DNA from: Brachionus plicatilis
Taxonomy: Eukaryota; Rotifera; Eurotatoria; Ploima; Brachionidae
NCBI GenBank assembly: GCA_010279815.1
Contig: QEOQ01000242.1
Span: 546,475-610,474 of the forward strand
Direction: 5' to 3'
Length of the DNA stretch: 64,000 nucleotides
Positions 61,180-64,000 of this stretch are shown in pieces. The position numbers and the translations under genes are program-made. A model generated the notes under the pieces. It was given only the letters and a program-made list of their open reading frames with translations. It ran no database searches and had not been told where the DNA came from. Numbering within the stretch: the first letter of the stretch is position 1; the number at the start of each line of letters is the position of its first letter.

Positions 61180-63035
61180 TAGTGCCACAAATGATAACTC
61201 GTAGTTGAGCCAAAACACTTATTAAAAATTTTCAAAATATGTTTTCTAAAGTAATTTTTTATGCTGAATTCAAATTTTAGCTTAGTTTTTTTACCTGATC
61301 AATAGTTTTTGAGAAAAAGACTGTTAAATTTTTATCATTTTTTGCTATTTTTTAAATTGAATTTAAAAAACAAAATAATTTCTACCATAACCAAAAATTT
61401 CAAAATTATATAGTATTTGAAATAAATTTTAATAATGAAAGACCATTTTTGTATGTGATCTTGCACTATACCGTTTCATTATTCTCTATTTTAACCTTAA
61501 AATATCCTATTTCTAAAATCTTTAAAACTTTATTTCTTCTTTGTTTTAATTAATAAATCAAAAAATTCAGCATAGTTAGAAAAAACAGTCCATTCTCTAT
61601 AAAAGTCAGCATTTATTTTTCTAAATAACCGTTTGTTTTTTTATATCGACGATCGAAAAAAACGGTATTTTTAAAGAAAAATTTTAAATTTAAGGTATTT
61701 AAAAGTAAACTAAAAGAGATTCTTCTAAAACTAATGAAAAATATTTTAATCTTGATTAGCTAGATGATAAAAACACCATATGATATAATCAGGATCAGAA
61801 AACTGAAGCTTACCCAAAAAAAGTCTAAAAAAATCCTTAATTTTTTGATTTTCAGTCTAAGTCATGACAAAAAATTTTTTATTTAATTTTAAAAAGTTCG
61901 TAATTTTATAGATTTTTATATGGGCTTTCTAAATTAGTATGATTTAATAGTAATAAGTAGAATTTTGAATGAGATATGATGTCCAAAAGTAATAAATACT
62001 TTGTATTTTTATTAATTAAAATGACAATTATGAACAAAAAATAAAAACTATATTGTTTCTAGGTTATTAGTGTTAGAGATTAATAAGAGCTGATTCAAAA
62101 ATGTTAAATTCTCTGATAATTAGATATTATTGAGAGGGTATGGACAAGAAATTTAATACGATACTTAAATAAAGAAAAATATCACAAATAAACATAAATA
62201 AACCTGGCTTGGATTTTTGTATTAAAAGTACTAGAATAGAAGACAGAATAGCTAAATTTAGCTTAAAATTTTTACAGTGACCAAAATCATAATAGGTAGT
62301 TGAAAATAAATTTTTTAAACTTTTAAAGATTTGAATATTAAACTATGGAAAAGGTTTTGGAACACTTTAGAAATGTATCAAAAAGGATCAACTTATCAGG
62401 AAGTCTTAACTCAATTATTTGGAGCAAAATCAAGCAGTTATATTCAAACGCATAAAAAAACAAAGATTTTAACACAAAAATAATTAAAAAACATATTTTT
62501 AACATTAAACCACTGTTAAAACTTATTAATAGTAGAAAAAATTTAATAAAACTAGAAAATCTTAAAAATCTTTTAAAATATGGTTAATTTTAAGAAGTTT
62601 TTCTATAAATTAGAATAAAAATATTAAAAAAAAACTGCTAACTTTTACTAATTAGTGAGTAAACAATTTATAAGAAAAAAATTTGGGTCAAGAAAGGAGT
62701 CGTGTTGGCGGAATAAATTTTAAAGATAAAAATCTGAAAGTTTTTAATTTTTTTTTTCCATTATTAAAATGGTCTAAATATCAACATCTCACATAAAAAA
62801 TATTTTTCTAAGGTGATTTGATGCGAACTTTCATAAAAAAATTAAAAAAAAATTAGTAGCCTATGTTTACCGATAAAATCTGAAATAATGTTAAAAAAAA
62901 CCGACTCCTCATTCATAGATTTATGACTTAATCCCATAAAAATTTTGATGAAAAATTTAAATAATTCGTCATGAAAATCCCTTAGATGAAGTTTTTTTTA
63001 AAATTTCTAACTACGGTTTATCATTTGGGGCACTA
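61180..63035. mobile_element. Decayed ~1.86 kb TIR element with TA duplication, abutting the Ty3 copy
   Basis: The left end TAGTGCCACAAATGATAA and the complement of the right end TAGTGCCCCAAATGATAA match over about 28 bp with few differences. TA is present on both sides (61178-61179, 63036-63037), as for Tc1/mariner elements. The interior is A/T-rich with only scattered plus-strand coding-like bits (near 62363 LEMYQKGSTYQEVLTQLFG, near 62680 WVKKGVVLAE) that could be transposase relics. The Ty3 pol frame ends at its left border. Confidence 0.6.
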
Positions 63036-64000
63036 TAATATTATTTAAAAAATGTGAACAAAAGCTATGTTAAAAGACAATTGTCTATCTGATAATTATT
63101 CACTTTTTAAATCAAGATTTTCATGGTTTTTGTATAACAGAACTTAAAGTTTAGCAAAAATCCCATAGGAAAAAAACTAATTAAAAAAAAAAATTTAATA
63201 ATTTTTTATTTTTTTTTATTCAAACTATCGATGATTTATTCTTTACTCCTAAGATTCAAAGTCTATCAAGAAACACATTAAATTAAAGATTTCAAAATTC
63301 TAAATTCAAGTTTATTTCTAGGATTACAAACTCTTTTATAGTTCTAATAAACAAATCTGAAATTAAACCATGGTCATTGGGATTTATTAATCCTTGATCA
63401 ATTAGCTCATTTGCTAAATGTATACTTATGTTCTCTAGCTTCGAGTCAAATGTGTGTGGTTGTCCGTCAAGCTGCATATTAAGTTCAAAAACTCGCCCTG
63501 GTTAGGTATTCTGGCTTTAACTATTCTAGCTAAAGCCAGAATTGGTAAAGTTACGTTATTTTACGTAATTTTACGCACTTTTCGGTCAGCTCATGTAATC
63601 TTACGTAAAAATTATTCGGTAAGGAGTTGTAATTTTACATGAACCTACGGAAGTTTACATTAAAATACGTAAATATTGGAAAAATCGTTCTTAAATGCCT
63701 AGCGCCAAATATGAGGATTTCCGTTAGAAAAATTTAAAATTGGCTTCTATTCCAAAATTTTTAATTTTATTATGAAAAATTTAAAAGAATTTCAACATAA
63801 AATTTATTGTAAATTATTAATTAATAAATTATTTTTTAATTATTATTAAAACAATAAAATTTATGGAGCAAACTGTGTTGCTCCTTTTAAAAAAAATAAA
63901 CCCAAAAAGTTTACTTTTGGACAAAATTTGTTTGTCGAAGAAAGTTTCATTCGCAAAAATATAATTTTTAAAATTTATGTAACTTTAACTATAAATTAGT
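63036..64000. other. Window end: no gene supported; TTACGTAA-type cluster
   Basis: Between 63545 and 63675 the words TTACGT, TTTACGTAA, TTACAT and TACGTAA recur on both strands. A 12-bp hairpin (ATTCTGGCTTTA...TAAAGCCAGAAT) lies at 63509-63544. The 61-codon minus-strand frame at 63477-63292 has no recognisable features. Confidence 0.35.

Noticed and set aside
63292..63477. 61-codon minus-strand frame near the window end
   Set aside because: No recognisable family or upstream exon; may be part of something larger outside the resolved area.

Overview
The window is eukaryotic and animal-like: very AT-rich, with conserved genes split by short GT-AG introns (many 36-60 bp), a nuclear tRNA gene, and many decayed transposable elements. 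Gene content (gamma-secretase APH-1, Mediator MED25, CstF50, Golgi pH regulator) is metazoan. The compact introns, base composition and the mix of LINE, Ty3/gypsy, hAT, Tc1/mariner and Merlin-like elements suggest a small invertebrate, possibly a monogonont rotifer; that placement is inference. All spliced models were read by hand from splice motifs, phase and similarity to remembered families. There is one assembly gap (54250-54667).

Layout. 0.3-3.0 kb: type II membrane protein with Cys-rich modules and a C-type lectin domain (+). 5.0-6.3 kb: DNAJB11-type ER co-chaperone (-). 8-8.7 kb: LINE fragment. 8.9-12.2 kb: mevalonate kinase followed 100 bp later by the Golgi pH regulator GPHR/GPR89 (both -). 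13.2-14.7 kb: CSTF1/CstF50 (-). 15.4-20.4 kb: LINE fragment, a small MITE, an orphan gene (16991-18070), an inverted repeat and a deleted Tc1/mariner copy. 20.7-21.6 kb: APH-1 (+). 23.3-26.8 kb: ANKRD42-like ankyrin gene whose reading frame can be spliced in phase into four EF-hands (-). 28-31 kb: Merlin-like MITE, LINE and SWIM-domain fragments. 32.5-34.2 kb: divergent C2H2 zinc-finger gene (-) and TMEM256 (+). 34.3-43.7 kb: MED25 (+), whose large introns are filled with mobile elements. 43.9-48.2 kb: inverted-repeat elements, then tRNA-Asp(GTC). 49.5-50.8 kb: a second orphan gene. 51.4-55.2 kb: hAT and LINE debris around the gap. 56.2-56.9 kb: secreted or membrane-anchored CAP-like protein. 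58.0-61.2 kb: decayed Ty3/gypsy element (-) with an extra ORF after pol combining an RRM-like fold, a coiled coil and a RING-like finger. 61.2-63.0 kb: a terminal-inverted-repeat element inserted beside or into it.

The host genes are mostly unrelated housekeeping functions (protein folding, isoprenoid synthesis, Golgi acidification, mRNA 3' processing, transcription, intramembrane proteolysis). Two recurrent organisational themes stand out: polypyrimidine-AG motifs 1-14 nt before several start codons, and close same-strand gene pairs, which together suggest spliced-leader trans-splicing. The repeat fraction includes several non-autonomous families whose insertion ends and target-site duplications can be read directly: Merlin-like with 9 bp, hAT-like with 8 bp and TA-specific.
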